In this document: piece after piece, positions 8,654 through 17,583 of the stretch
Numbering within the stretch: position 1 is the stretch's first letter
Layout of the letters: each line of letters opens with the position of its first letter
From: Paraburkholderia flava
GTDB taxonomy: Bacteria; Pseudomonadota; Gammaproteobacteria; Burkholderiales; Burkholderiaceae
Direction of reading: 5' to 3'
Length of the DNA: 64,000 nucleotides
Assembly: GCF_004359985.1 (NCBI RefSeq)
Contig: NZ_SMRO01000002.1
Coordinates: forward strand, 2,184,536 to 2,248,535
Notes under the pieces: generated by a model
Told to the model about the DNA's origin: nothing
Database searches by the model: none
The model's input: only the letters and a program-made list of their open reading frames with translations
Position numbers and translations under genes: made by a program

Positions 8654-9568
8654 ATGAGCGAACCGTACGGCGCCGGACAAGACACGCAGCGCACGGAGCG
8701 CGCGAAGACCGTCGTCATAGAACGTCTTGCGCCGCCCTCGAAGCGTTATGCGCGCGCGCTGTCCGGCATCTTCAAGCGCGGCCGCGCGACGCAGTTGCCC
8801 GCGTTGCGTCTCGTGCGTCCCGCCGTGCCGCTGGAATACGCGGACATCGAACGCTACGCGCGTGTATGCGGCTTCATCCCCGAACACGGGATGCCGCTCA
8901 CCTACCCTCATCTGCTCGCGTTTCCGCTGCATCTGCAGATGCTGACCGAGCCGGCGTTTCCGTGGCCCGCGCTCGGGCTCGTGCATCTCGCGAACAGCGT
9001 GCGTCTGCGGCGACCGCTTTCGGCTGGCGACGTACTGCGCGTCGAAGTCGAATTCGGCGCGCTGCTGCAGCACGACAAGGGCCAGGCGTTCGTGCTGCAC
9101 TCACGCATGTACCGGCGCGGCGAAGCCGTGTGGGACGGCGACAGCGTGTACCTGAAACGCGGCATCCCCGCGCGCGGCACGGCGCTCGCGCCGCTCGAAC
9201 TGGATCGCGACGCGCTCGCGCGCCACGCGCGCTGGCAACTGCCCGCGCAACTGGGCCGCGACTACGCGCGCGTGTCCGGCGACTACAACCCGATTCACAT
9301 GAGCGCGCTATCGGCGAAGGCCTTCGGTTTTCCGCGCGCGATCGCGCACGGCATGTGGTCGCTTGCGCGCGCCGCCGCCGCGCTGCAACCACCGAAACCG
9401 CTCGCCGAAGCGTCGCTCGCCGCCGAATTCAAGCTGCCGATGCTGCTGCCCGGCGAAGCCTCGCTGTGGACCGCCGCGCCGTCGCTCGTCGAGCGCGAGT
9501 TCGAAGCACGCGACAAGACCGGCGACAAACCGCATCTGCGCGGCCGCTTTCAGTGGGTGCTTCAATGA
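8654..9568 (+). CDS. MaoC-family (R)-specific enoyl-CoA hydratase
   Basis: A 304-residue double-hotdog hydratase comparable to mycobacterial HtdX. The C-terminal hotdog carries the hydratase-2 signature GDYNPIHMSALSAKAFGFPR, with catalytic D210 and H215, then AIAHGMW. The N-terminal hotdog (about 60-160) lacks the catalytic pair, as is usual. It hydrates trans-2-enoyl-CoA to the R-3-hydroxyacyl form. The ATG follows the FabG stop by two bases; a frame extension back to 8219 overlaps FabG wholly and is rejected. Its R-stereochemistry fits a FabG-type partner better than a FadB-type dehydrogenase, so the operon could run an R-specific route. Confidence 0.88.
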   Translation: MSEPYGAGQDTQRTERAKTVVIERLAPPSKRYARALSGIFKRGRATQLPALRLVRPAVPLEYADIERYARVCGFIPEHGMPLTYPHLLAFPLHLQMLTEPAFPWPALGLVHLANSVRLRRPLSAGDVLRVEVEFGALLQHDKGQAFVLHSRMYRRGEAVWDGDSVYLKRGIPARGTALAPLELDRDALARHARWQLPAQLGRDYARVSGDYNPIHMSALSAKAFGFPRAIAHGMWSLARAAAALQPPKPLAEASLAAEFKLPMLLPGEASLWTAAPSLVEREFEARDKTGDKPHLRGRFQWVLQ

Positions 9569-9608
9569 AGGTGCTGCAATGAGCGATAACCATCCCAAGG
9601 AGACCCGC

Positions 9609-10910
9609 ATGCCCCTCTCGCCTCCCGCCGTGCGACGCGTCGCGATCATCGGCGGCAACCGGATTCCGTTCGCGCGCTCGAACACCGCGTACGCGACCGC
9701 GTCGAATCAGGACATGCTGACGTTCACGCTGCAAGGCCTGATCGACCGCTTCAACCTGCACGGCGAACGGCTCGGCGAAGTCGCAGCTGGCGCCGTCATC
9801 AAGCACTCGCGCGATTACAACCTCGCCCGCGAATCGGTTCTGTCGACGACGCTCGCGAAGGAAACCCCCGCATACGATGTGCAGCAGGCATGCGGCACCG
9901 GCCTCGAAGCCGCGATCCTCGTCGCGAACAAGATTGCGCTCGGGCAGATCGAAGCGGGCATCGCGGGCGGCGTCGATACGACGTCGGATGCACCGATCGG
10001 CGTGAACGAGCGGATGCGCAAGATCCTGCTCGAAGCGAATCGCGGTAAATCGACCGGACAGCGTGTCGGCGCATTGTCGAAGCTGCGGCCCGGCATGTTC
10101 TTCAAGCCGCTGCTGCCGCGTATCAGCGAGCCGCGCACGGGGCTGTCGATGGGCGAGCACTGCGAGCTGATGGCCAAGCGCTGGGGCATCTCGCGCGAGG
10201 CGCAGGACGTGCTCGCGTACGAGAGTCATCGGAAGCTGTCGGAAGCGTATGCACGCGGTTTTCTGAACGACCTGATGACGCCGTATCGCGGCGTCGCGCG
10301 CGACAACAACCTGCGCAGCGATCTCACGCTCGAAAAGCTTGCCAGCCTCAAGCCTGCCTTCGATCGCGATGCCGGCACGCTGACCGCCGGCAACTCGACA
10401 CCGCTCACCGACGGCGCATCGGCCGTGCTGCTCGCCAGCGAAGAATGGGCTGCCGCACGCGGCCTGCCGGTACTCGCGTACCTGAGCGCATCGGAGACCG
10501 CAGCGGTCGACTACTTCGACAAGAAAGAAGGCCTGCTGATGGCGCCCGCGTACGCGGTGCCGCGCATGCTCGCGCGCGTGGGTCTGACGCTGCAGGACTT
10601 CGATCTGTACGAGATTCACGAGGCGTTCGCCGCGCAGGTGCTGTGCACGCTCGAAGCATGGCAGGACGACGAATACTGCCGGACCACGCTCGGCCTGCCC
10701 GGCCCGCTCGGTCCGATCGATCGCGCGAAGCTGAACGTGAACGGCGGTTCGCTCGCGTCCGGTCATCCGTTCGCGGCGACCGGCGGACGACTCGTCGCGG
10801 GGCTCGCGAAAATGCTCGCGCAACTCGACAAGCCGGCCGGCACCGCACGCGGTCTGATCTCGATCTGCGCGGCGGGTGGTCAGGGCGTCGTCGCGATACT
10901 CGAACGTTAG
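9609..10910 (+). CDS. Acetyl-CoA C-acyltransferase (thiolase, FadI/FadA2 type)
   Basis: A 433-residue thiolase. The catalytic triad is visible: nucleophile C95 in QQACGTGLEA, H386 in GGSLASGHPFAATGG and C420 in CAAGGQG, with EIHEAFAAQ near 335. It cleaves 3-ketoacyl-CoA to acetyl-CoA and shortened acyl-CoA, the last step of the cycle. I take the start at 9609 because AAGGAGA lies five bases upstream; an ATG at 9579 would give ten more residues and remains possible. It is 10-40 bp after the MaoC gene. With FadE, FabG4-like and MaoC genes it forms the same set as the mycobacterial fadE5-fadA2-fabG4-htdX locus. Confidence 0.9.
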   Translation: MPLSPPAVRRVAIIGGNRIPFARSNTAYATASNQDMLTFTLQGLIDRFNLHGERLGEVAAGAVIKHSRDYNLARESVLSTTLAKETPAYDVQQACGTGLEAAILVANKIALGQIEAGIAGGVDTTSDAPIGVNERMRKILLEANRGKSTGQRVGALSKLRPGMFFKPLLPRISEPRTGLSMGEHCELMAKRWGISREAQDVLAYESHRKLSEAYARGFLNDLMTPYRGVARDNNLRSDLTLEKLASLKPAFDRDAGTLTAGNSTPLTDGASAVLLASEEWAAARGLPVLAYLSASETAAVDYFDKKEGLLMAPAYAVPRMLARVGLTLQDFDLYEIHEAFAAQVLCTLEAWQDDEYCRTTLGLPGPLGPIDRAKLNVNGGSLASGHPFAATGGRLVAGLAKMLAQLDKPAGTARGLISICAAGGQGVVAILER

Positions 10911-10926
10911 CGCCTGTTTATTCGCG

Positions 10927-10962
10927 CTGCGGCGGACCGTACCGTCAGAGTACGCGCCGCAG
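10927..10962 (+). other. Intercistronic hairpin before fadD
   Basis: CTGCGGCG at 10927-10934 pairs with CGCCGCAG at 10955-10962, with an inner GTAC/GTAC pairing. No T-run follows, so this looks like a partial attenuator or processing hairpin between the thiolase and fadD genes. Confidence 0.45.
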
Positions 10963-11010
10963 ACCGTGGAGTGCCGCACACGAATATGAACGAATGACCG
11001 GAGACAACCG

Positions 11011-12759
11011 ATGAACCAGCCCACGCAAGCGCAGCCCGCGACACAACCCGCGCCGAACACCGACGGCATCTGGTACGCGTCGTACCCACCCGACGTGCCG
11101 CACGACATCGACGTCAACCAGTACGAATCGATTCCGCAGTTCTTCGACGAATGCATCGAGCAGTTCCGCGAGCGCGTCGCGTACGTGAGCGTCGGATCGA
11201 ACCTCACGTATGGTGAACTGGGCCGCAAGGCGACCGCATTCGCCGCGTGGCTGCAGAAAATCGGCGTGAAGCCCGGCGACCGCGTAGCGATCATGCTGCC
11301 CAACACGTTCCAGTACCCGGTCGCGCTGTTCGGCACGCTGAAGGCCGGTGCGATCGTCGTCAACGTGAATCCGCTGTACACGGTGCGCGAACTCGCGCAT
11401 CAACTGAAGGACAGCGGCGCGCAGACCATCATCGTATTCGAGAACTTCGCGAAGACCGTCGAGGACGCGTTGCCCGGTACGCGCGTGCAGAACATCGTCG
11501 TCACGTCGCTCGGCGATCTGCTCGCCGACGGGCTGAACCTCAAGGGCAAGATGCTGAACTTCGTGCTCAAGCACGTGAAGAAGATGGTGCCGCCGTACAA
11601 CCTGCCGCAGGCGGTCAGGTTGCTCGATGCACTCGCCGAAGGCTACCGGCGCCCGCTCGAACCGGTGCGCCCCACGCACGGCGACCTCGCGTTCCTGCAA
11701 TACACCGGCGGTACCACCGGCGTCGCGAAGGGCGCGATGCTCACGCACCGGAACATCATCGCGAACCTGCTGCAGGCGAAGGAATGGTCCGCTGGACAAC
11801 TCACCGATGAAATCGAAACGGTGCTCACGCCGCTGCCGCTGTATCACATCTTCTCGCTGACGGTGAACGCGCTGATCTTTCTCGGGCTCGGCGGCAGGAA
11901 CATCCTGATCGCGAATCCGCGCGACACGAAGCGCGTGATGATGATCATCCGCAAGGAGAAATTCACCGGCATCACGGCGGTCAATACGCTGTACAACGCG
12001 TTCCTCGACAACGAGGAATTTAGGAAGCGCGACTTCTCGAACCTGAAGCTCGCGATGGCCGGCGGGATGGCCACGCAAAAGGCCGTCGCCGACCGCTTCA
12101 AGCAGGTCACCGGCAAACCGATCGTCGAGGGTTACGGGCTGACTGAATGCTCGCCGATCGTATCGATGAATCCGGTCGATCTGAAGAACATGCGCGACTT
12201 CGAAGGCTCGATCGGGCTGCCCGCGCCGTCCACGCATGTGCGCTTCAAGAAGGACGACGGCAGCTGGGCGAACGTCGGCGAAGCGGGCGAGCTGTGCGTG
12301 CAGGGTCCGCAGGTGATGAAGGGCTACTGGAACCGTCCGGAGGAAACCGCGAAGGTGTTCGACGACGAAGGCTGGCTCGCGACCGGCGATATCGGCGTGA
12401 TGGATTCGCGCGGCTTCATCCGGCTGATCGATCGCAAGAAGGACATGATCCTGGTGTCGGGCTTCAACGTCTATCCGAACGAAATCGAAGATGTGATCGC
12501 GATGCATCCGGACGTTCGCGAAGTCGCCGCAATCGGCATTCCCGACGATGCGCAGGGCGAACGCATCAAGGTGTTCGTCGTGTCGCGCAACCCGTCGCTG
12601 ACCGCCGACGCGGTAATCCAGCATTGCCGCAAGAACCTGACCGGCTACAAGGTGCCGAAGGTCGTCGAGTTCCGCGACGAGCTGCCGCAGACCAACGTCG
12701 GCAAGATCCTGCGGCGCGCGCTGCGCGACGAGGAACTCGCGAAGCATAACGCTGCCTGA
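11011..12759 (+). CDS. fadD: Long-chain fatty-acid--CoA ligase
   Basis: A 582-residue ANL-superfamily adenylate-forming enzyme. The P-loop-like AMP motif YTGGTTGVAKGAMLTHRN starts near residue 231. VEGYGLTECSP is the adenine-binding motif, ATGDIG (about 457) holds the ribose-binding Asp, LIDRKKDMILVSGFNVYP is the hinge/FACS motif, and the catalytic Lys is in VGKILRR near 564. It activates free fatty acids to acyl-CoA at the cytoplasmic face of the inner membrane and feeds the upstream enzymes. It is separated from the thiolase gene by 100 bp with a hairpin, so it may also have its own promoter. Confidence 0.93.
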   Translation: MNQPTQAQPATQPAPNTDGIWYASYPPDVPHDIDVNQYESIPQFFDECIEQFRERVAYVSVGSNLTYGELGRKATAFAAWLQKIGVKPGDRVAIMLPNTFQYPVALFGTLKAGAIVVNVNPLYTVRELAHQLKDSGAQTIIVFENFAKTVEDALPGTRVQNIVVTSLGDLLADGLNLKGKMLNFVLKHVKKMVPPYNLPQAVRLLDALAEGYRRPLEPVRPTHGDLAFLQYTGGTTGVAKGAMLTHRNIIANLLQAKEWSAGQLTDEIETVLTPLPLYHIFSLTVNALIFLGLGGRNILIANPRDTKRVMMIIRKEKFTGITAVNTLYNAFLDNEEFRKRDFSNLKLAMAGGMATQKAVADRFKQVTGKPIVEGYGLTECSPIVSMNPVDLKNMRDFEGSIGLPAPSTHVRFKKDDGSWANVGEAGELCVQGPQVMKGYWNRPEETAKVFDDEGWLATGDIGVMDSRGFIRLIDRKKDMILVSGFNVYPNEIEDVIAMHPDVREVAAIGIPDDAQGERIKVFVVSRNPSLTADAVIQHCRKNLTGYKVPKVVEFRDELPQTNVGKILRRALRDEELAKHNAA

Positions 12760-12803
12760 ACGGTTGTCGGCGGTTGTCTGCCATTCATTTCGGAGAACGT
12801 GCA

Positions 12804-13802
12804 ATGATGCACCCCCAGCATTCGAGGTTCCGCTTCACCGCGCTTTCGCTGCATTCGCTTCGGCTCACGAAACTGTGCGCGATGGCGAGCGCGCTCGCGC
12901 TCGTTACCGGGCTGACCGCGTACCCTGCGATCGCGCAGACCGCTGCATCGGCATCCGACAACGCGGCCGCCACCGCCACGACCGTGCCTGCCGACAGCAC
13001 CGCGCCTGTCTCCCCGCCGACCACGCCGCCCGCGCAGGTCGGCAAGCAGACACTCGATCAACAGGTGCACTGGCTGCGTCGCGCGGCGCAAAGCGGCATG
13101 CTCGAAAAGCTCGACGATGCGACGCTCGTGTCACTGTTCGAATCGCTCGATCCGCTCGCGGTACCGCGCTATATCCGCGAAGGTCCGAACGATTATCCGT
13201 CGTACGAGTTCACGATGTCGCGCCAGGAACGCATTCGCGGCGTGTGGCCCGACAAGCCCGACCACATGCTCGTGCGGATCGCGCACGACCCGCTGCGCGT
13301 GTACGCGAAGTGGTTGCCCGACGGTGCGCATGCGGGTCAGGAAATCATCTACGACGAGTCGAAGCGCACCGACGAAATGTACGGGCATCTGGGCGGCATG
13401 CTGAACATCATGCCGCTGTGGACATCGATCACCGGTTCGCTCGCGCGTGCGCAGTCGAATCACACGGTGCGCGATCTTGGTACCGCGTACGTCGCAGGCC
13501 AGTATCTGACTGAAGGCAAGAAGTATGGTGAAGCCGGCATCGCGCGGCCGATGCAGACCGAGGTGAAGACGATCGACGGCGTGCGCGTCGTCGCGTTCAC
13601 GTGGGAAACGCCGACCGGCAAGCCCGCGTTCTACGCGAAGAAGGAAACGCTTGGACTGGATCTGCGGCATCCGTGGTTCCGTACTGTCGAGTCTTATGAC
13701 AACGACGGGCGCATCTTCGAGAAGATCATCTTTGAATCGATTACGCCGAAGACGCTGGATGATGCGACGTTCGATCCGAAGAATCCGGCTTATAAGTTCT
13801 AG
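12804..13802 (+). CDS. DUF1571 family exported protein
   Basis: A 332-residue protein with a Sec signal peptide: a long basic N-region, then MASALALVTGLTAYPAIAQ, with predicted cleavage near residue 46. The mature protein starts with an Ala/Thr/Pro-rich linker. The DUF1571 body follows (YEFTMSRQERIRGVWPDKP, HMLVRIAHDPLRVYAKWLP); this family is likely periplasmic with a LolA-like fold. GGAGA at 12792-12796 supports 12804. It is 44 bp after fadD and in the same direction, so it may take part in envelope lipid traffic; that is inference only. Confidence 0.75.
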   Translation: MMHPQHSRFRFTALSLHSLRLTKLCAMASALALVTGLTAYPAIAQTAASASDNAAATATTVPADSTAPVSPPTTPPAQVGKQTLDQQVHWLRRAAQSGMLEKLDDATLVSLFESLDPLAVPRYIREGPNDYPSYEFTMSRQERIRGVWPDKPDHMLVRIAHDPLRVYAKWLPDGAHAGQEIIYDESKRTDEMYGHLGGMLNIMPLWTSITGSLARAQSNHTVRDLGTAYVAGQYLTEGKKYGEAGIARPMQTEVKTIDGVRVVAFTWETPTGKPAFYAKKETLGLDLRHPWFRTVESYDNDGRIFEKIIFESITPKTLDDATFDPKNPAYKF

Positions 13803-13872
13803 TTTTTCGATCACTGCCTGCACGTTGACGCGCGAGCCGCACACCTGTGCGCTCGCAAGCGTGCATGCATGC

Positions 13873-14310
13873 TCATCCGTTAGTCGTTTCGTCCGTCTGC
13901 GTATCGAAGCGGCGCGCATCCGTTTCGATCCAGACTTCGACCACCCCATCCCGCTGTATCGTCCGTTGCTCGATGCGATGCGAACTCGCGGCGAGCCGTG
14001 CCAGAACGAACGCATCCGACGCGCGTACGACGCCGACGAACGATGCCTCTTTGCCCGTGAGCCGTGGACCGAGTGTCGTATGCCACAGCATCCCGACATC
14101 GTCGCCGGTTTCGATAACCGGTAAACCTGCACGCGCAGCGAGACGCGCGAGTTCGCGTCCTCGCGCGAGATGCTCGTCTACCAGCACAAACGCAATGCCT
14201 CGCGATGCGTCTGCCTTCTTCGCGACGCCGTGCGCGTATGCTGGCCACGCATAATCAACGAGCGCCGCAAGCGGCACACCAGTGGCCATGACGAACGTGC
14301 GCCGTTTCAT
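13873..14310 (-). CDS. Exported hypothetical protein next to the flavoprotein
   Basis: A 145-residue protein starting MKRRTFVMATGVPLAALVDY, a twin-arginine-like N-terminus (only RR, no full Tat motif) with a short hydrophobic stretch. The body alternates strands and helices and contains IAFVLVDEHLARGRELARL and VGMLWHTTLGPRLTG; I do not recognise the family. GGAG eight bases upstream supports the start, while an extension to 14436 overlaps the flavoprotein gene and is rejected. It lies 40 bp downstream of the flavoprotein gene and is probably co-transcribed. There is no CXXCH motif, so it is not the cytochrome subunit expected beside a 4-cresol dehydrogenase. Confidence 0.6.
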   Translation of the reverse strand: MKRRTFVMATGVPLAALVDYAWPAYAHGVAKKADASRGIAFVLVDEHLARGRELARLAARAGLPVIETGDDVGMLWHTTLGPRLTGKEASFVGVVRASDAFVLARLAASSHRIEQRTIQRDGVVEVWIETDARRFDTQTDETTNG

Positions 14311-14350
14311 CGCGCCGACTCCATGCCGAGATACGCGCAACGTAAAGCGT

Positions 14351-15958
14351 TCACGTCGTCCCCCGCCGGTCCCGCCACGCGCGCGGCCAGATACCCTGCT
14401 TGCCCGGCGACAGAATGCCGGCAGGATCGAGCGCATCCTTGACCGTCTCCGACAAACGCAGCAGCGCGCCGTCGTTAAAACCGTACTGCGCGGCAGCTTC
14501 GTCCATGTACGCGAGATGCGTGCGGTACTGACCGTAACCGGCCGCCTGCGTGTCGCGCATCAGCACGCGCAGCAGATCGCCCGCGCGCTGCGTCTGACCT
14601 GCATCGTCGCGATCGAAAATCGCCGCGAAGATGTGATGCAGATGCCGCTCGCCTGCAGTGAAACCGCCGTAGTAGTCGAAGCCGTATTCGGCCGCGCGTG
14701 CCTTGATCATCGTGTACTGACGCATCGCGTCCTGACCCGTCGCGGGACACACAGGCGAAAAATCGACATGCGCACCCGAGCCACCCCGCCAGTCGAGCAT
14801 CCGAAACGCAGTCATCGCCGGAATGCCCGCGAGATTGCGATCGCCGCCGTCCTTCGGCAACGCATCGCCTTCGGCGTCGCCTCGATAACGCCGCGATGAA
14901 AACGACGCGCCCTGTATAGGCGAAAACGCACGTCGCACGCGCGCATCGCAGACGTCGAGCAAAGCGTCGTCGCCGTATAGCGCGTAATGCAGATTCCAGC
15001 GTCCCACGTGCAGCGCCGCGAGCATTTTGTCGATTGCGTCTTCCGGCATTGCGCCGGCACCGTCGTACCACCGGGTGCGCGTCGACAGCCCGGCCGCGCG
15101 ACGCAGACCGCCTTCGATCACCGCCTGATTGCGAATGGTCCCGTCGAGCCGCAGCGGCCGCAGCGTGTCGACGATCGCTTCGAGATCGCCTTCATTGCGG
15201 AACTGGATTTCGCCGAGCAGATACGCGGGCGGCGTGGGCATCAACCAGACGCCCATCTTCGTGACGACGCCGTAGTTCGACTGCATGAACATCGCATCGA
15301 ACGATGGGCCAAAACCGCCTTTGAACAACGCCCATGATGACGACGACGAAGATGCAGCGCTGCCGTCGAGTGCGCCCATGCCGGTCCGCACGACGCTGCC
15401 GTCCGCGAGCACGACTTCCATCCCGCACTGATGCGCCGCGTGGTCGCCATACGGCGTGTAGCCGAAGCCGCGCTCGAGCGTATTGCCGATCACGCTGCCC
15501 CAACCCGCCGCCGGCGGATCGACCCACAGTCGATAGCCATGCTGACGCAGATAAAGATGCAGATCGAAATAGCTGACGCCCGGCTCGACGATCGCGAATG
15601 CGAGCGTCTCGTCGACTTCGACGATGCGGTTCATCCGTTGCAGGTCGAGCACGACCGAGCCCGCGAGTCGCGGTGCGGCGCCGCCGTACGCGAGATTGCG
15701 GCCTGTCGATACGGTCCACAAAGGAATCTGCTGTTCGCGCGCGATGCGCAGAACCGCGCGGATCTCATCGACGGAAGCAGGCAGCAGCGCGGCCGATGCC
15801 GCACCGGATGAACCCGCGCCCGGTGCGAACGGATCACGATAGGCGTGCAGCGCGTCGTCGGAAGTCAGCACGTTCGATGCGCCGATTTCAGACGCCCACT
15901 GCGAGAGCGCGCGATCGAAGATCGCAGAGGAAACGCCGGGCGGCAGCATGCGGTTCAT
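14351..15958 (-). CDS. VAO-family FAD oxidase/dehydrogenase (4-cresol dehydrogenase flavoprotein-like)
   Basis: A 535-residue flavoprotein. The N-terminal PCMH-type FAD domain includes WTVSTGRNLAYGGAAPRL and GSVIGNTLERGFGYTPYGDH. The C-terminal cap has the 4-cresol/vanillyl-alcohol features YRTHLAYMDEAAAQY, KDALDPAGILSPGKQGIWP. Such enzymes oxidise 4-alkylphenols; the substrate here is inferred from the family only. GGAGA seven bases upstream fixes the start. The small Ser-rich insert GSAASSSSSSWALF is unusual. It follows the anti-sigma gene by about 90 bp on the same strand, so it may belong to the sigma operon. Confidence 0.85.
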   Translation of the reverse strand: MNRMLPPGVSSAIFDRALSQWASEIGASNVLTSDDALHAYRDPFAPGAGSSGAASAALLPASVDEIRAVLRIAREQQIPLWTVSTGRNLAYGGAAPRLAGSVVLDLQRMNRIVEVDETLAFAIVEPGVSYFDLHLYLRQHGYRLWVDPPAAGWGSVIGNTLERGFGYTPYGDHAAHQCGMEVVLADGSVVRTGMGALDGSAASSSSSSWALFKGGFGPSFDAMFMQSNYGVVTKMGVWLMPTPPAYLLGEIQFRNEGDLEAIVDTLRPLRLDGTIRNQAVIEGGLRRAAGLSTRTRWYDGAGAMPEDAIDKMLAALHVGRWNLHYALYGDDALLDVCDARVRRAFSPIQGASFSSRRYRGDAEGDALPKDGGDRNLAGIPAMTAFRMLDWRGGSGAHVDFSPVCPATGQDAMRQYTMIKARAAEYGFDYYGGFTAGERHLHHIFAAIFDRDDAGQTQRAGDLLRVLMRDTQAAGYGQYRTHLAYMDEAAAQYGFNDGALLRLSETVKDALDPAGILSPGKQGIWPRAWRDRRGTT

Positions 15959-16047
15959 TGCGTGGTCTCCGTGCGTGATTCGACGCGCGGCTCGACAAGA
16001 CCTGCGGCGCGCGGCAGACGGATCACCTCAACCACGTCATTCACGCC

Positions 16048-16848
16048 TTACTGCCACGTCTCAGGCCGCCCACCCAGCGCGCTGCACACATCGATCGCCA
16101 TCGAGCGCAGCTTGCCTTCCGAAACGGTTCCGGACAGCGCATAGCCCATCCGGTCGCTGACCCAGTAGAACGTGCGGCGATTGCCGTCGCGAAACAGGCG
16201 GAACACGGTCTCGTCCTTCGGAATGCCGGCGACGTACAGCGTCAGGCGTGCACCCGCGTCGTTCTCGTACATGAACTGCGCGGCGGGCCCCGCTTCGCCG
16301 GGCAGCAACCGCCCGCCGACGAGCGAATAGCCATACTCCTGCAGCGACGGCACCGACAGCGGACGGTTCAGCCGCTTCGACAGCCACGCAATCAGATGCG
16401 CCTCTTCGCTCGCGGCGACCTCGACCGGATGACGCTGCTCCGGCGAATAGACCGCATACGCGACGTCCGCGCGACGCGCGAGCGCCATCGTGTCGCCGCC
16501 CGTGCTGCCGATGATGCGCGGCCCCACCGTGCCGAGCGCGAGACCGAGCCCCGCGCCCACCGCGACCCAGCACGCGGCGAGCGCGACGCGCCGCCACGGC
16601 GACACGCGCGGACGCAGCACGACGAACGGCCGCGCATGCTCCGAGGGCTCGCCGCACAGCGCCTGCAAGGCGGACTTCTGCGCGCGCCACGACGCGACCT
16701 GCGCGGCGGCCAGCGGATCGGTCGCAACGCGCTCGCGGATTGCCGCGCGATCCGTCTCCGGCAACTCGCCGTCGACGAATGCCGACAGCGCGCGCAGCGC
16801 GGCATCGGCTGCGGGATCGGAATCGTGGTCGTGGTTGTCGTGGGTCAT
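16048..16848 (-). CDS. Membrane-bound anti-sigma factor
   Basis: A 266-residue protein with the layout of an ECF anti-sigma factor: an N-terminal cytoplasmic helical domain (ALSAFVDGELPETDR, VASWRAQKSALQAL), one transmembrane helix near residues 88-106 (LAACWVAVGAGLGLALGTV) and a periplasmic C-terminal domain of about 150 residues. The N-terminal domain lacks the Cys/His zinc-finger residues, so it is not a ZAS type. Its ATG overlaps the sigma stop codon (ATGA), which couples synthesis of the two in fixed ratio. The long open frame up to 17349 reads antisense to codon choice and is rejected. Confidence 0.85.
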   Translation of the reverse strand: MTHDNHDHDSDPAADAALRALSAFVDGELPETDRAAIRERVATDPLAAAQVASWRAQKSALQALCGEPSEHARPFVVLRPRVSPWRRVALAACWVAVGAGLGLALGTVGPRIIGSTGGDTMALARRADVAYAVYSPEQRHPVEVAASEEAHLIAWLSKRLNRPLSVPSLQEYGYSLVGGRLLPGEAGPAAQFMYENDAGARLTLYVAGIPKDETVFRLFRDGNRRTFYWVSDRMGYALSGTVSEGKLRSMAIDVCSALGGRPETWQ

Positions 16849-17375
16849 CGCGAAGTTCTCACTACTTTCAGCGCGGGCGATTTGCCGATCGGCCCTTCGT
16901 TGCCTTCCGCGAGCAGGCCGCGCATGTGCTCGCGCGCGCGGGAGAGTCGAGACATCACCGTGCCGACCGGCACACCGAGTGCGCTCGACGCCTCCTGATA
17001 CGTCAGTTCCTCCACGCAGACGAGCAGCAGTACCTCGCGCTGCTCGACCGGCAAACAATATAACGCGCGCTGCACGTCGCGCAGCACCAGACCGTCGACC
17101 TCGCCGCGCGGCGCTTCGAGCGTGCGCCACGGCGCGCTTTCGTCGTCGACGGCGATCTCGCGACGTACCCGCAACTGGTCGATGTACAGATGCCGCAAGA
17201 TCGTCAGCAACCACGCGCGCAGGTTGCTGCCCGGCCGGAACCCCGTCCAGCGAGACAACGCACGCTCCGCCGTGTCCTGCACTAAATCGTCCGCCCACGC
17301 GGGATCGCCCGTCAGCGCGCGCGCATAGCGGCGCAGCTGCGGGAGCCACCCGATCACTTCTGCTTCGAAGCTCAC
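16845..17375 (-). CDS. ECF RNA polymerase sigma factor
   Basis: A 176-residue group-IV sigma-70 factor. Region 2 is LVQDTAERALSRW to LRAWLLTILRHLYIDQLR. Region 4 is LPVEQREVLLLVCVEELTYQ with the HTH ASSALGVPVGTVMSRLSRAR. It directs polymerase to stress promoters when released by the anti-sigma factor encoded immediately downstream (4-bp overlap). The gene lies 73 bp after the small lipoprotein gene. A GGAATAA-N15-CGTT element at 17704-17729 may be its own target promoter. Confidence 0.92.
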   Translation of the reverse strand: MSFEAEVIGWLPQLRRYARALTGDPAWADDLVQDTAERALSRWTGFRPGSNLRAWLLTILRHLYIDQLRVRREIAVDDESAPWRTLEAPRGEVDGLVLRDVQRALYCLPVEQREVLLLVCVEELTYQEASSALGVPVGTVMSRLSRAREHMRGLLAEGNEGPIGKSPALKVVRTSR

Positions 17376-17448
17376 CCGGTCAGCGCTCCGGCGAACGCGT
17401 GACCGGACGCGCTGGTCACGTCAGGCCCGAGCGACATGTTGCGCATGC

Positions 17449-17583
17449 TCAGTACCCGCCGGTGCTGCCGCTCGAACTGCTGCCGCCGCCCGACGACATA
17501 TCGCCGCATGCGCTGACCGCAAGCGTCGACAGCGAGAGCGCGAGGATCGTCAGTAGCGTGGAAAGAAGGCGTTTCGTCTGCAT
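17449..17583 (-). CDS. Small Gly/Ser-rich lipoprotein
   Basis: A 44-residue peptide, MQTKRLLSTLLTILALSLS then TLAVSACGDMSSGGG. The lipobox is AVSAC, leaving a mature lipopeptide of only about 18 residues rich in Ser and Gly. AGGAGA six bases before the ATG gives a strong start; the open frame to 17814 in the same phase is not needed. It is the first gene of the sigma/anti-sigma unit. The role is unknown: it could be a target or sensor of the envelope stress circuit. Confidence 0.7.
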   Translation of the reverse strand: MQTKRLLSTLLTILALSLSTLAVSACGDMSSGGGSSSSGSTGGY

